NCBI GenBank assembly: GCA_008508345.1
Contig: QNGE01000120.1
Coordinates: 188,968 to 252,967 of the forward strand
Direction of reading: 5' to 3'
Source of the DNA: Paragonimus westermani
Lineage: Eukaryota > Platyhelminthes > Trematoda > Plagiorchiida > Troglotrematidae
Length of the DNA: 64,000 bases
In this document: piece by piece, positions 13,969 through 25,466 of the stretch
How positions within the stretch are numbered: the first letter of the stretch is position 1
How the letters are laid out: each line of letters starts with the position of its first letter
Made by a program: the position numbers and the translations under genes
The notes under the pieces: model-generated
The model's database searches: none
What the model saw: only the letters and a program-made list of their open reading frames with translations
Told to the model about the DNA's origin: nothing

Positions 13969-14509
13969 TGACTATCTACCCTTGTCTGTGCCTGCGGTCG
14001 TCACGTTGTGGCCTCAAACAAACCGTAAATCCATACATCCTATTGGTAGCATATCTACACAACGCATGTTAAACACATCAACACATACCAACTAATAACT
14101 ATCTGATTTGTATAATGATTAAATCGCTTGATAAAGACTCTCCGTGCGGATGGAAACGTTGCGATACCGAAAACTCTTTTGGTTTAAACAAGTTATGTCT
14201 TAACCAAGAATTTAATCAATAACGATCGGTCTAGACCTTTGCTCATTATTTGCGGGTGAGATTGGTATAGATAAGATATGCCTGTATCTGAGGCCGTTTA
14301 TCCATCTGCGCCACACTGCAGACGGGGACACGCTATCATTTCGATTAACACAGGCGTGCTGTATGTAAATGGTGGGCGGTTCAGCAGAGCAAACCCTTCT
14401 GAATCATTCAAGCTTGATCAAATCCTATTCTATAATTATCTGACAGTGCACATAATACGATGGTTGAATCCTTTTCTAATATCTGAAGTTGATAAGCATG
14501 TTTAGGAAG

Positions 14510-15090
14510 AAACCTCGGGTGTCTCTTGTGTACGGCAACACGTACTTTCAGTTGTCTACTTGTCTCTTCAATGTAGTCGGAACTGCAGTCATCGCATCTG
14601 ATTTCATTTGGTCGCCAATATGAACTAGATCATTAGGATGCATCACCAGTCATTCTAAGGTGTTATCTAACCAAAACACGGTCCACAAAGCGTGTTCAGA
14701 AAGAAGAGGGCGGATTTTTCCCAGATGTTTGTTCACAATGCGGCACTTCCACAGTAGAATTGAAATTTCTGGGCGTTTTGGTCTCCTTTCTTGTTGACAT
14801 GCGCCTAACTGTGTTCTGCGTTTGGATACTGACTGTGAGCCAGCATTTCTTTAATATCAGAAATCTGTTGTTTTGGAGAGTTCAGTGGTGCAAATTATAC
14901 CGATTGGATGCGACGAGTTGAATTTGAGATACTGACAAGAATTGGCTGGTTTGCGATACACGAACACCCGAAATCTCTGTCGATTATTAAATTTGACTAG
15001 ACTGTCAAGAAAATTAATTGAGCGCTCATCGGTTTCAGCTGAGCACATAAACTTTGTTCCTTTGTTAATGTGATTTCTAACATAACACTC
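14510..15090 (-). pseudogene. Penelope-like retroelement remnant: RT C-terminus plus GIY-YIG fragment
   Basis: On the minus strand, 15090-14857 encodes 'ETDERSINFLDSLV' followed by 'VFVYRKPANSCQYL' and 'SSHPIG'. These fit the Penelope-like RT pattern of an F-L-D motif, V-Y-R-K-P-T and H-x-H-P. After degraded sequence, about 14605-14511 encodes 'RCDDCSSDYIEETSRQLKVR', resembling the GIY-YIG endonuclease region (C-x-x-C, Y-I-x-E-T, R-x-x-V/EH). Stops and frameshifts lie between. The catalytic part of the RT is missing. It lies within a TRPC intron in the same orientation as the gene. Confidence 0.7.
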
Positions 15091-16094
15091 CTGAGGAAGG
15101 CCACACGAGGTGGTTGAAACGTAAAGTGTTACAGCTTGCCCGTGACGTTATGCCATCCTTAACCCACATTCCTATAAACTTGTGTTGCATATCTTCCTTA
15201 TTTCTGTCAAAAATGATCTATTTCGCACACATTTCTTTCCTTGTATAGTGGGCACAGTTAGTCCTCAATACATACGAAACTTCTGTGTAGCTGACTGCAA
15301 GATTTCTGTGCCCCTGCAAAGATTCTTTGGAAACTTTCCGTCTTTTAGTATAGGTTTACGCCAGTGAAGTATCCCACGTTTTACAAACAGGTTAGCGTAA
15401 TTTGTAGAAATCTGTAGTCAGAATTCACCGGAAGCGCACGGCGGGTTTCGCGGTTGATATCGTGTGTCAGACAGGCTTACCTGGCTAGGCTAGGCAGAAA
15501 ACTGTTGTATAAATGGTATGTGCCACTTTATTATGAATACAACACTAATGAGGATTTTGAGTAGGACTAAGATCCTTCACCGCTCCTCCAAATGTACTCA
15601 AGTTCTACACTGACCTATGAGCTCCATTAATTGCGAATTAAACAACAAACATAAATCTCAAATGAATTGTGAGCTTCACACTCACAACCTAATTTTCAAA
15701 AGACGATTTCGTATTAGTGATAGGTAGTAACAAACTTGGATGGTATAGGCTGACTTCCACTCCTGACTGGTTTCAGAGTTCGCTTTCCTAAGGAGATTTC
15801 AGCTGGCTAAAAACCTATGGAGATGAAGAAGCTGCTATCAATTACGAGTTAACTCTGACAGATCGATGAGCCGAGCCTGCACGACTTAGTGGAACGATGC
15901 GTGCTTCAGTGCAAGGCACTTGGCGAATTAGTGGGATGTGTGCTTTTTGCGTTAGCCGCAGTGACGGAATAATTTTGACGTTTCACAAATGATTTTTGAA
16001 TATCTGTGTTTGCAGGGATGTGCATATTTCTGTTTAAACTAAAAAATACAAGACAGTTTAAGAACAGGATTCAAAGGGGCATCAATATTCTTAC

Positions 16095-16412
16095 ATCCTC
16101 GTAACCAGTACGTAGAGGGAGAGGTGAGGATCTGATTTCGATAGTTCACATAATCGCTGTGTGTGGTTGGTCCCATTTCTGGGCACAGGCGCGCGCTCGC
16201 ACAAGTGGCGTTATCCAGCAAACCTTGTGCTATCCGCAACTCCGCTCGGTAGATGGATAGAGCGGATTGTACTTTGAAGTCAACAATTATACGAAGAGAA
16301 TAAGAGGCCAGATACAGAGCTATTGCTGCCCAGTCCATGACGTTGTAGTAGCTGCGGAAGAAATAACGAAGCCCGTAGTAGTACACCTGTTTACACTCCA
16401 TGCCAAGTTGAC
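16095..16412 (-). CDS. TRPC: TRPC channel, exon d: end of S2, S3 and long S3-S4 loop
   Basis: This 318-bp exon begins with two bases finishing a Gly codon and then reads QLGMECKQVYYYGLRYFFRS. 'ECKQ' after S2 and 'YYNVMDW' opening S3 match the TRPC pattern E-C-K...W-N-x-x-D. S3 is followed by an unusually long hydrophilic loop (about 75 residues to S4, continuing into the next exon). The loop contains an N-A-T glycosylation sequon and several cysteines. The acceptor (ccccccattttgttaactcag) has a strong pyrimidine tract and the donor is GTAAGA. One base (T) is left over and pairs with GT of exon 12647 to give Cys. Taken alone the exon could be mistaken for a polycystin, but the flanking exons settle it as TRPC. 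Confidence 0.92.
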
Positions 16413-17311
16413 CTGAGTTAACAAAATGGGGGGATATTAGTGTACACTATTTTACGCTATTCACAATATCTGAAGAAATAAACTTCAATCAGATGTAGCT
16501 TATACCTAATAATCTACAAGCAGAACACTGAAATCTGAGTATAGTGAAGTTGATTAAACTAATTAGTTCTGGTTGAGAAGGAGTAGACTGGAGTTATGTG
16601 TAAACGCAGTCTGTAGTCTCTGAAAGCCATTGGACTTACCTCACAAGCGATCCGTTTAACATGGCGTTTTCCAGTTTATCTGTTTTGGAGCCAATCAGTT
16701 GGTGGTCAAGATTCATAGGCGCAGAGCGGAGAAAGTGAGGAGGAAAATCTACGCTACAACTTTTCCGTTTGAAATTAGTCAGTCCAGCAATTTTGCTAAT
16801 GGTAACAGTTGCAGATATATTTGTACACGTTCCACTGATAGCAGTGTGAAACATTACTAGACACTGAAACATCAGTTACGTAGTGATGATTGTGCTAACG
16901 GTTATCGTGCAGATAAGAGAGCCGACCTGCAGTTGTTGATGCAATCAATATTCAGACTAACTCCATTTGATAAGTTCGAACAAAAGTGAAATCGGTCACA
17001 AAACGGTCAGTTCAAAATGGCTACTCAAAATTGGCTATGAAAAATTAGAAAACTGTACGATGGACAGTACAGTCCTTTTACAAAGTTAATGTGGACTTGA
17101 AAACACTGCGGAAAACAAGTTCCCGTTGTGTTAGTTCAATATAAAAGCCAAAACCAATTTCCTCCTACAATAAACTAAACTGTTATAGGACTGTTCCCAT
17201 TAACACAATTAATTTATAAATAGCTAAACTGCGTGACATAAGATATCACCACTGAAAGAAACGACGCAAAACATTCCAAAAGCACTAGTAATCACACCTG
17301 ATGAAACAATT

Positions 17312-17362
17312 ATGCTAATGTAAACATCAAGCTTCTTAGAAGCTTGATGTTTACATTAGCAT
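17312..17362. repeat. Perfect inverted repeat (25-bp arms, 1-nt spacer)
   Basis: The arm 17312-17336 (ATGCTAATGTAAACATCAAG plus CTTCT) is followed by one T and then its exact reverse complement at 17338-17362. Pairing stops immediately outside (T/G). The hairpin has no mismatch. It lies in the TRPC intron between exons c and d. Confidence 0.95.
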
Positions 17363-19202
17363 GAAGTTAAATTTTTAATCATTGAAGAGCTGTACAGAAT
17401 AAAAATGTACTGATTAGGCCAGATATTTTATGACCAGAACCATCGAATGAACAAGTTGTCACCCACCCAAATGTCTGCACAGACCTCCGAGATACTTGAG
17501 ACCACCAGTCCCTGGGTGGAACTTTTGTGAAACAAAGTTCAACCTCTACCGAATACTTCCTAATAGGACTGACCTGTGTATTATGCAGGGCCTTTGGCAA
17601 TTAGAAGGGAATCTTTACACAATAAGGAGTAAACATCTGACTGAAAAATCTTGAAAACTTCACAAAAGTTTAGGGGCTTTCCTATGACCATGCACTAACG
17701 GTTAATATCCAAAAGAGCCAAACTTTCAGACGGGTAATAACACGGTCTTTGTTCTGCCATACAAAGATTCTAGCACATTACTCAAGAACAGTGCTGAATT
17801 CAAAGTACAATTTGAACCTGATTTTAAGGGGTAGTCTATTTGGCAGAAGGTTAGCAGTGATATCTGTTGCCATGTTTGGAACCCATACATCCCCGGATCT
17901 GGCTGGTATCAGACTTTATCTGAGATCTCCCTAGTGATATTTAGTTCTGACTCAATAATCCGTGAGGCTACACGTTAAAGTCTGACGGTTGTACATTCCG
18001 TTGCCGTTGTATATAGAACGGTTGTAAGAGAATACGACATTCAAGTGATATAAGCGAAATGCCATTGCTTGATGAAGCTACTCATAGCCCAGGCTTAGTA
18101 TGAACCTATTCAAAAAGTCCGACGTGTGTGCACTGATGAAAAATTACAACAGCCCAGTTGGAAACAAAAATCCCACAGGTCTTTCGATAATGTCAGCAAC
18201 TGAAGTTTCATTAAAGCTGATATCCCTTCGTTCGCAAGGTGGCAGGTGCCCATATCCCGTACTTTCGAAGGTCACATCACAACTGTTATAGTTGGAAAAT
18301 TGTAGTCTGCCCTGACCCGCTAACAACCCATGGCTGCATTGCGTTGATTACCTTCATTTTAAGTGTTGGTCGGCTTGCTGCTAATACTGTACTGCCGAAA
18401 ACGTCTGCATTTAATACAATCTGTAAGTTCGCTTGCAGCAGCAATGACCACCGTATGAATAGAGCAAATCCATGTTTATGACAAAAAACTGGCTGGAGAT
18501 GTGCCCAACTGGTTGGTACATTCTGTGACGCAACAGCAAATGGTGGGTGAATTTTTGATCAGCAGAGGATTTCACTGTTTTCTAAGTTCACCCCGGAAAA
18601 TGCTCTGAACCGAAGAGATTTTAATCAAGTGTATTTCTTCTTAATGGTAAGTAATATAAAGACTGTGACTTACTGGATTCCAATCTTACAATTTCCGGAC
18701 GGTTATTTGTAGAATAAGGTAAAAGTTATAAAATGTGACGCTCATGTCAATAAGTTTCAAATTTCAGACTGAATAACATTATAGACATATATTTTCAGTG
18801 TGAGTACAGATTTACTGCACACGGTAAAAAAATTGCGTCAAGCACTCAAAAAAACGAGGTGCCACTATGTCAGATAAAGTGATCCGTTGGTTCAGAATAT
18901 TTTCTGAACTTTTACAGTTCACCGATATGTAGCAGAATTTTACTTGCTTTTTGATGTTGGACACATGTTTTGGTATTACTGTGAGAAGACATGCTGCTTG
19001 CCCGAAATCTACCAAAAAATAAGAGGTTCCATCAGCATTCTCTCTTGATGACATTAAAGTCACTTTTGATTCCCGACATCTGCTGTTTGTAACAGTGAGT
19101 TTCTAATATTCTGTGATCAAGGATTCATTTCTTAGTCAGAGCAGATTAAGAGCTGATTTTCTAAGTTAATTTGTTCTGTGTTAGGAACTTTTTTCATTTC
19201 AG

Positions 19203-19541
19203 TTGAAAAATCTCGCAACACAGAGATAACCGTTACTTTCTTTCCAACTCATAGTATGGCAGCTCGTAAATATCGTCAAATTTCCCGCAAGTCTAGAATA
19301 TATGAACCGGTTGTAGCACGTTTTGAGGAAGCACACCGTCTGTTGTGGGAAGCCGCATTGTTACTGATGAGTGCTCAGTCACACACGGACCAACAAACAG
19401 CTGTTCATAGTTCTCACGTTGATAATGGAAATGACGGACTTTATTTCCAGTAGATCAATGGGTGTTAGCTAAGGACTAAATCGGTCACAAAACAGATGAT
19501 TCGGGTCAGCCATGCAATAAAAGTTATTGCATGTCATGAAT
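19203..19541 (+). CDS. Candidate small or terminal exon, unknown protein
   Basis: A strong acceptor (aacttttttcatttcag) ends at 19202. From it, one frame stays open to TAG at 19451-19453 (about 82 codons), including an ATG at 19256 that would give a 65-residue protein (MAARKYRQISRKSRIYEP, then VVARFEEAHRLLWEAALLLM). The middle looks like an amphipathic helix with many charged residues. An AATAAA signal follows at 19516-19521, 63 bases after the stop. I recognise no family. Upstream, 18563-18646 is an open stretch ending at a perfect GTAAGT donor, but its phase does not match the long frame. It runs antisense to the TRPC intron. It could be a real small gene, a retrocopy or chance. Confidence 0.3.
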
Positions 19542-22500
19542 CTTGATTTTTCGGTATCTCAGTGCTTTACTTTGCCAAATTTACGTGGAGTAATTTTAAC
19601 AGCAGACCGGCGGATGTGTCTGCTAACTTGTCCTTACAAACCTACAATTAGAATAAGCACATTTTTTCTAAAGCCGAATAGTATAATGGTCGAATAATTA
19701 CTCTTGACAAAGCCCGTATTTTGCAACAAACGTTACAAATTTTCGGCTGGCAGGTTCTGTCGTTCATAGTTGTGCTGACTAAATAAAGTTAGGCTGATAG
19801 AGAAAACTTGGATTTCTCATGAAGTGTACAAAACAATAGACAGCGTGCAAATTTCTCATTCATTCCATGATATGTACATGACTTTTACCCAAAACAATGA
19901 CTGTTAAGTTAATAGATGTTAAGGTGATAACTGTAAAGTGTAGTGTTGGAATTTCTCAGAAAGGTAGTAATTTACTGTTGATTGGTTTTCTGAGTGTAGG
20001 AAGCTAATTATTCTAGCCACAGAAATTCTACGGCTTAGCAAGAAAGCGCTTGATTTTTGAAAACCACCATGGCTGCTAAGGTGGAGAAACACCACTGAGT
20101 AGATGAATTTAGGACATTTTGTTCTTCTCAGCTCATCCCATTACACACAGATGTAAAAGATTCCGTAGCACGTGAATCATATCAACCGTTTTTGTCTGTT
20201 GAAACATAACCCTAGAAAGTATATCCTGTGCATGAAACGGTTCTCTGCAATGAACGATTAAAATCGAGCTCAAATGCATTTTCATAATTCATCTCGTACG
20301 ATTCAAAGTCTGTGGATTTCATGAATGGTGGAGATTACTGTACTCTGCAAAACAGGTTAAACATATTGAAAATCGCACAAAATTACACGCACTTATGCCA
20401 CACACAGACAAAAAATCTGATACTAAAAAACATCCGTCGTTGCCATTGTCAATATCTGGGGCTACCGAGAACAAAATAACTTTACAATGTTTGGTTGTGT
20501 AAGTTATTCAAGTGCTTTCCCGAATGTGTGTGAGGGTAACCTTGGAAAAAACCGGTATCGAGCAAATTATGCCGTCAATTCTTTGCGAATTTTTGCTAAA
20601 TTCTAATCATTTTGATATGCCATGGTTTACATGAGCGCTCGAGGGAGCCAAACTTTCAGGATTTCAGTCCTGCTTATATATCTGAGCCGACACACAGAAA
20701 TCTGTTGCCGTTTAAGTATGGGACTGCAACGGTCATTAAGTAGGTGAGAGTGATTTTCATTGCCAGTTCTGCTGAGTAGTATGAATGCCGATGGTTGCAA
20801 TGAAGTCAACATCGAACGCAGGAGTAATATCAGTCCTTGTGAGATGACAAAAGTCGAAATTTCATCCCACAAAACATGGGACACATTACGCCAAAAGACA
20901 CAAGAGCTAGATTTCTCAATTCATGCCTACAGGTTGCCATTAGATAAGTGCTGTTGTCGGTACTACTGTCGTCGTCACTGCGGTTTGTCCGTAACTTTTT
21001 GTGATTCATATCTCACCCTGCTTGTACAGTCTCGATATAGTACGAGTACTATAGCAGAATGAATACTATTTCACAAAAACGGTTGACAGGATATGTAACC
21101 TGAGTGATTATTCAAAGCTATATTGCAGCAAGCGAAAACAGCAGAGCGATTAAGAACAAATCCGACGCCCCTGAATATGAGATATTCTGTGGATAGTGAT
21201 CAACTAGTTGTCGGCACACACCGTTCACTGTGCTTTCACGCGGTTCAAACCCGAAACCTCTATAGGAAGAAATAGATCTACTGATCACATTCTGCCGACC
21301 GATCCTCTGCTTTCAAAGGATGCTTAAATAATGAATATCACTGTTACACAACTGACCACAATTTCGTCAGCATGAATCGAGTTTATCGCTGTGGGTTTGC
21401 CACGTATAGCTGATGATTTTTGGCGAACGACAGCAATAAAAATATCGATTCCACCTTGAAGCTGAAAGTCTCAAACAGTCCAGTCCGTTAGTAAAATTGA
21501 TCTGATCACGAATGTCTAGCAGAGATTACGAACCATGGAGGGACTTGCTATATATCGTTGCTCAAACGAGAGTTGCGTATACAAAGAATTGAATAATTCT
21601 GGCCACAAAGCTCCCGAACTGTTCCAGTTTGGACAAACCATACTAGTGGGGAGTATGCGATCTCTATGATAGAACCCAACTTGCCGTTGTCTGATCAATG
21701 AACTAAAATTCCATTAGTGCTCTCAGCTCCCTATAGGTAAGTCGTGTACATTTTCCAATTCACTTTTCTTAATTGATCGGATTAAACGCGTTGGTATCAT
21801 TCGGTGTTAGCTGTCTTTAAACTATTGCAATCATTCAATGATCGTCCCTCGTTTTCAGATAATAAAACGGAAAGTGACCACCGATAAACCAGTAGCGCTG
21901 ATGCAAGCGACTAAATATGGCGGCGTGTGTTTGACCTTAGCTACCCGCTCCAATCACACAACCATTTGTGTCTGTGGTCGATAATTATGGATAACATGCA
22001 ACGTACCGTACGCGGGTTGCCCTCATTTGTATAATGTCAGTTCCTTTTTGTCAGACTTTTGTATTCTAGCCACGTTTATCTCATCAGATCCAGCATAGTC
22101 CAAATCCAGATAAACTATACGGAGGAAAATCCATATCTAGCATTCTAGCCACATTCCGAGATGAAATTGCCGTGAAAATTGAGTCAGCTTCACTCACAGT
22201 AATGAAGCCTCTGTTTTATTGCAGGTGTAACAGACCAATATTGGAGCAGAATCGAGTAGATGTGTCAAGATGTACATTTCACCTGACAGCAAAAACCTTA
22301 AATCTGGCGTTTTTCTAAATCGCATGACAGACTGCGTTTGAGCGCGCATGACAACATGTTGACATTCTGTATTGTCCACAGGTACTTCGTGATTCTGATC
22401 AATTACCCTGAGATCACTTCGTAGTAGAAAACACCAACTGGTCAATTTCACCAATTTCACCGCTTCAACCTCTGAAATACAGTGGAAATCAGTTTTTTTT

Positions 22501-23790
22501 AATTAGTGCGTTGATCACGAATAATTGAGGGCGTCGAAGCTGCTAATGGATGAACTTCAACAGGTTTAGATTGAACATACTCAAAATGGACATCATCAAA
22601 GACTTCTAAACAAAAATGCATTATCAGAAAGTAAGCGCAAAATCACATAAACCGATTAAAACCCATTTTATCCGTCTGTTATGTAAGAGCTGTTTTGCCA
22701 AAGAGAAATGCGACGGTGGACGTTCGATACAGTTGAGTGTTTACTTCGTCACAAGGGTTACTGTATTAATTGAAATATGTATTGCATTGTTATCACACCT
22801 CATGGAGGGTTCGTGCAACTTCTTTTCGACTGCCGGTATTTACCTTCCTATATGCCCTTGTCAGTCTGATCACGCTAAAAACCTAAAAATTGACTAAGAG
22901 GAAGTGCTCTGGAAATGAGGTTGCGATCATTGATGAAAGTATAATTTGAAGGCGATTAACTTTAACCTGACTGACTGAGACATTAAGCTAAATCTGAGAT
23001 GTGCATAGCATATAACCCACATAGTTAACCAGGCCTGAGCCAAGCCTATCAGAGTGACTAGTTTCGAAGTTATGCGTTATTGCCAATTCTCTCAATAGTA
23101 CACACTTCTCAAAGCTAAGCCGTTTGTTCTATTCATATACCTCCGTTAGCCACTAAACATTCAAACCATATGAAGCCCGGGCAAACACTAAGTATAACCA
23201 GAGGCAAACAACTTATGCATGAGAAGTCCTTAGGGACTCTAATTGGTTGTCGTAGACCTTTTTCTAATTTGTCGTTTAGTATCTGATTAGGCAGATGATT
23301 TGTCTTCCTTTATGTAAATAACCAAGGCTTAACATGTATATTTGCACAGCACTGAGTCAAATTATTCCATACATGTTTTTAAGGAATAACTGACTAATTT
23401 CACCGGGAACCGAGATTATCACGAATTTTAGAGAACTATAGCCCTGCAGTTCATAACAGAAGAGGGGACATTGTTACATCAACGATCTACTTCTTATTTG
23501 ACCCAGATAGTAAAATTACATTAAGCACATTACTGACGATGACATCAATATTTGCTTAATTTTTGTTGCATAACCTCAAGTTACCCTTTATCAGTTGGTT
23601 CTAACATTCTGGAAACAGAATTCCAGTACAGCTTCTTTTATGTACGCCATAGAATTAACCCCAAAATCAGATTATGTTCTGGTTGAGAAACTTCCACGAA
23701 TAGAAATTAGGGTTACGTGAATGCGGAGAAAATTTTAAGCACAAACACGACAACACAAATGAGCTTATTTTGTTTGCAGAAGCAACTCAC

Positions 23791-24019
23791 CGAGAATCCA
23801 GAAAAGCAATATGATTTGTATTCTAGTCATGACCAAATTGCTGGTACGAAAGTCATAGCTCCAAATCTCCATGGATCTCAATTCCCAGTTATCATCACTC
23901 TCTGATAGATCGTTACGGTCTAAGCGAAAAGTTGCCACCGTAATGAGTGTAAGAAATGTGACGTAGGAAACCATGTAACCGACAAATTTGATCACCGGAC
24001 AGCGGAGTATATCGGTCAC
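23791..24019 (-). CDS. TRPC: TRPC channel, exon c: S1 and most of S2
   Basis: This 229-bp exon is phase 0 at its start and ends one base into a codon. It starts VTDILRCPVIKFVGYMVSY and carries S1 (hydrophobic, about residues 9-31). An acidic extracellular loop follows with E, S, D and D residues and an R-S-M-E-I-W segment, then S2 ending ILLFWILG. The K-F...S-Y-x-x-F-L pattern of S1 and the W-x-L-G end of S2 are as in TRPC channels. The acceptor is tgctcacag and the donor is GTGAGT. The single leftover base (G) joins GT at the start of exon 16412 to make a Gly codon, giving a seamless S2 junction. This phase match is strong evidence that the two exons are spliced together. Confidence 0.9.
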
Positions 24020-25296
24020 CTGTGAGCAAATCAATTAAATTAATATAGATGGAGAACAGCGCAAACTTTTCAGAAAGAGCAATGGGAAAATTTTCAAAGC
24101 ACACGACATCTGCTTTTGGGTAAAGTCTCCAGAGAATGAGTGCCCTGTATTAGAAAAGCATGGTAGTTCAAGTACAGTTTTACATTCAGCAAACACTATT
24201 GATTCATTAGTCACTGGCTCTGTTGTCACAGTCCCTCTCGTCGTTAGACCTTAGTCTATTCTTCTGTGCAAACCACGGTTGACGTGGCACAGAACAGAAG
24301 AAGTGTCTACGTCATATCACTGATTGATTCCATTACTTTAGAATACATACACACTTACTGCATCTGCTTTTGTCACTATTCGACTCACTTGGAGTTTCAT
24401 TATAAACTAGATGTTCAACCAGTCATCTTTCTGGTCGTAAGCTATTAAGATCAAGTCCGGGATTGCACTAAATTGTGTGCTAGGTGAAGAATAATTGAGC
24501 ACCAAAGAAGAAAATTCCTAAAGAAGATCTAGTACTCATTTCACGGAAACAGTGAGCAACTGGAAACGCCAATATCTGGAGTTAGATTTCTAAATACGGG
24601 AGGATTGTGAAAAGCTATCCACTGTACGGTAAACTTATGTTTGAAACAGAATGCCAGTATTTGGCTGTGAACCTTCTCAATTGCTAACTTCCGTGGAAGT
24701 GAAGTTGCATTTGAGAATATCCCATTTATTTACATAATACGAATGGTCCCAGTGGATAATTATTTTCACGGATTACAGAGGTCATCCTAATGGGAGTAAG
24801 GAAAATGGGTGGTCGAAACAGTCTTTTTACAGCATCACTATTGCAATGGTCTCTTCAAAGGAAATCCATGCCAAATCCATGCAACTAATCAACACCTTGC
24901 AGATAAATTTCTCCCAATACAATCCGGTGCCTGTATTCCACTTTCTACGAACCGATGTAATTACCGTCGATTACAGTTAGCAGTCATAAGCTCCAGTATG
25001 TTTTCACACAAACTCTCAGGTGAGTTTGCACGTCAGGCTGTTTTTCTTGTAAGCTGTTCTCACTTGTTGGCATGCTGCAGCCCGTTGTTCCCATTTTTGT
25101 TCAGTTTGTATTTTCTGTTTTTTTTGAGGTTTATTAACAAAGTATCATTTTGTTTTGCGGCTACCACATAACTACACAAGGCATACCGTTTGTCCCAATC
25201 CCACTTCAATACAACTTATATATCTGTGACTCCCAGAGTTCTTTGATCGAATCTTGATTAAAACTGTACGCTAGTTCATAAAACGACTGTAGTTTA

Positions 25297-25466
25297 CGGA
25301 AAGGATGTATACTACTGACGAGCTCTAATGAGAGTGAAACTCGTGTCTAGTGCTTCTTTTCGAAAGAGGCTGGCTGGAAAGTCTATCTGCAGGCGGAAGC
25401 TGCAATAAAATATGGGTGATTTTCAACTTGAAAATAAACCAAATTCCAGACTACTCACCAGTAACT
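25297..25466 (+). repeat. SINE family 1, 5'-truncated copy
   Basis: It matches the body of the 3131-3384 copy from 'ggatatgcactactgacgag' onward with few differences, through 'gactactcacc'. The tRNA-like head is missing, as in ordinary 5' truncation. It lies in the 10-kb TRPC intron. Confidence 0.8.

Larger units (their letters stand above)
12648..16094 (-). other. TRPC intron, 3.4 kb, with Penelope-like remnant
   Basis: This intron is bounded by GTAAGA and an acceptor ending aaag. It carries a Penelope-like element fragment at about 14510-15090 and a CA-rich tract at about 13935-13968. Nothing else was recognised. Confidence 0.8.
16413..23790 (-). other. TRPC intron, 7.4 kb
   Basis: This intron is bounded by GTGAGT and gttaactcag. 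It contains a perfect hairpin (17312-17362) and a candidate plus-strand exon with a poly(A) signal (19203-19541). The rest is AT-rich sequence without recognised features. Confidence 0.8.

Noticed and set aside
16039..16401. A polycystin-2-like exon
   Set aside because: The F-F-R-S-x-Y-N-x-x-D stretch resembles polycystin S3, but the neighbouring phase-matched exons carry TRPC-specific motifs (AHPNCQ, ECK, GPLQISL). The gene is called TRPC.
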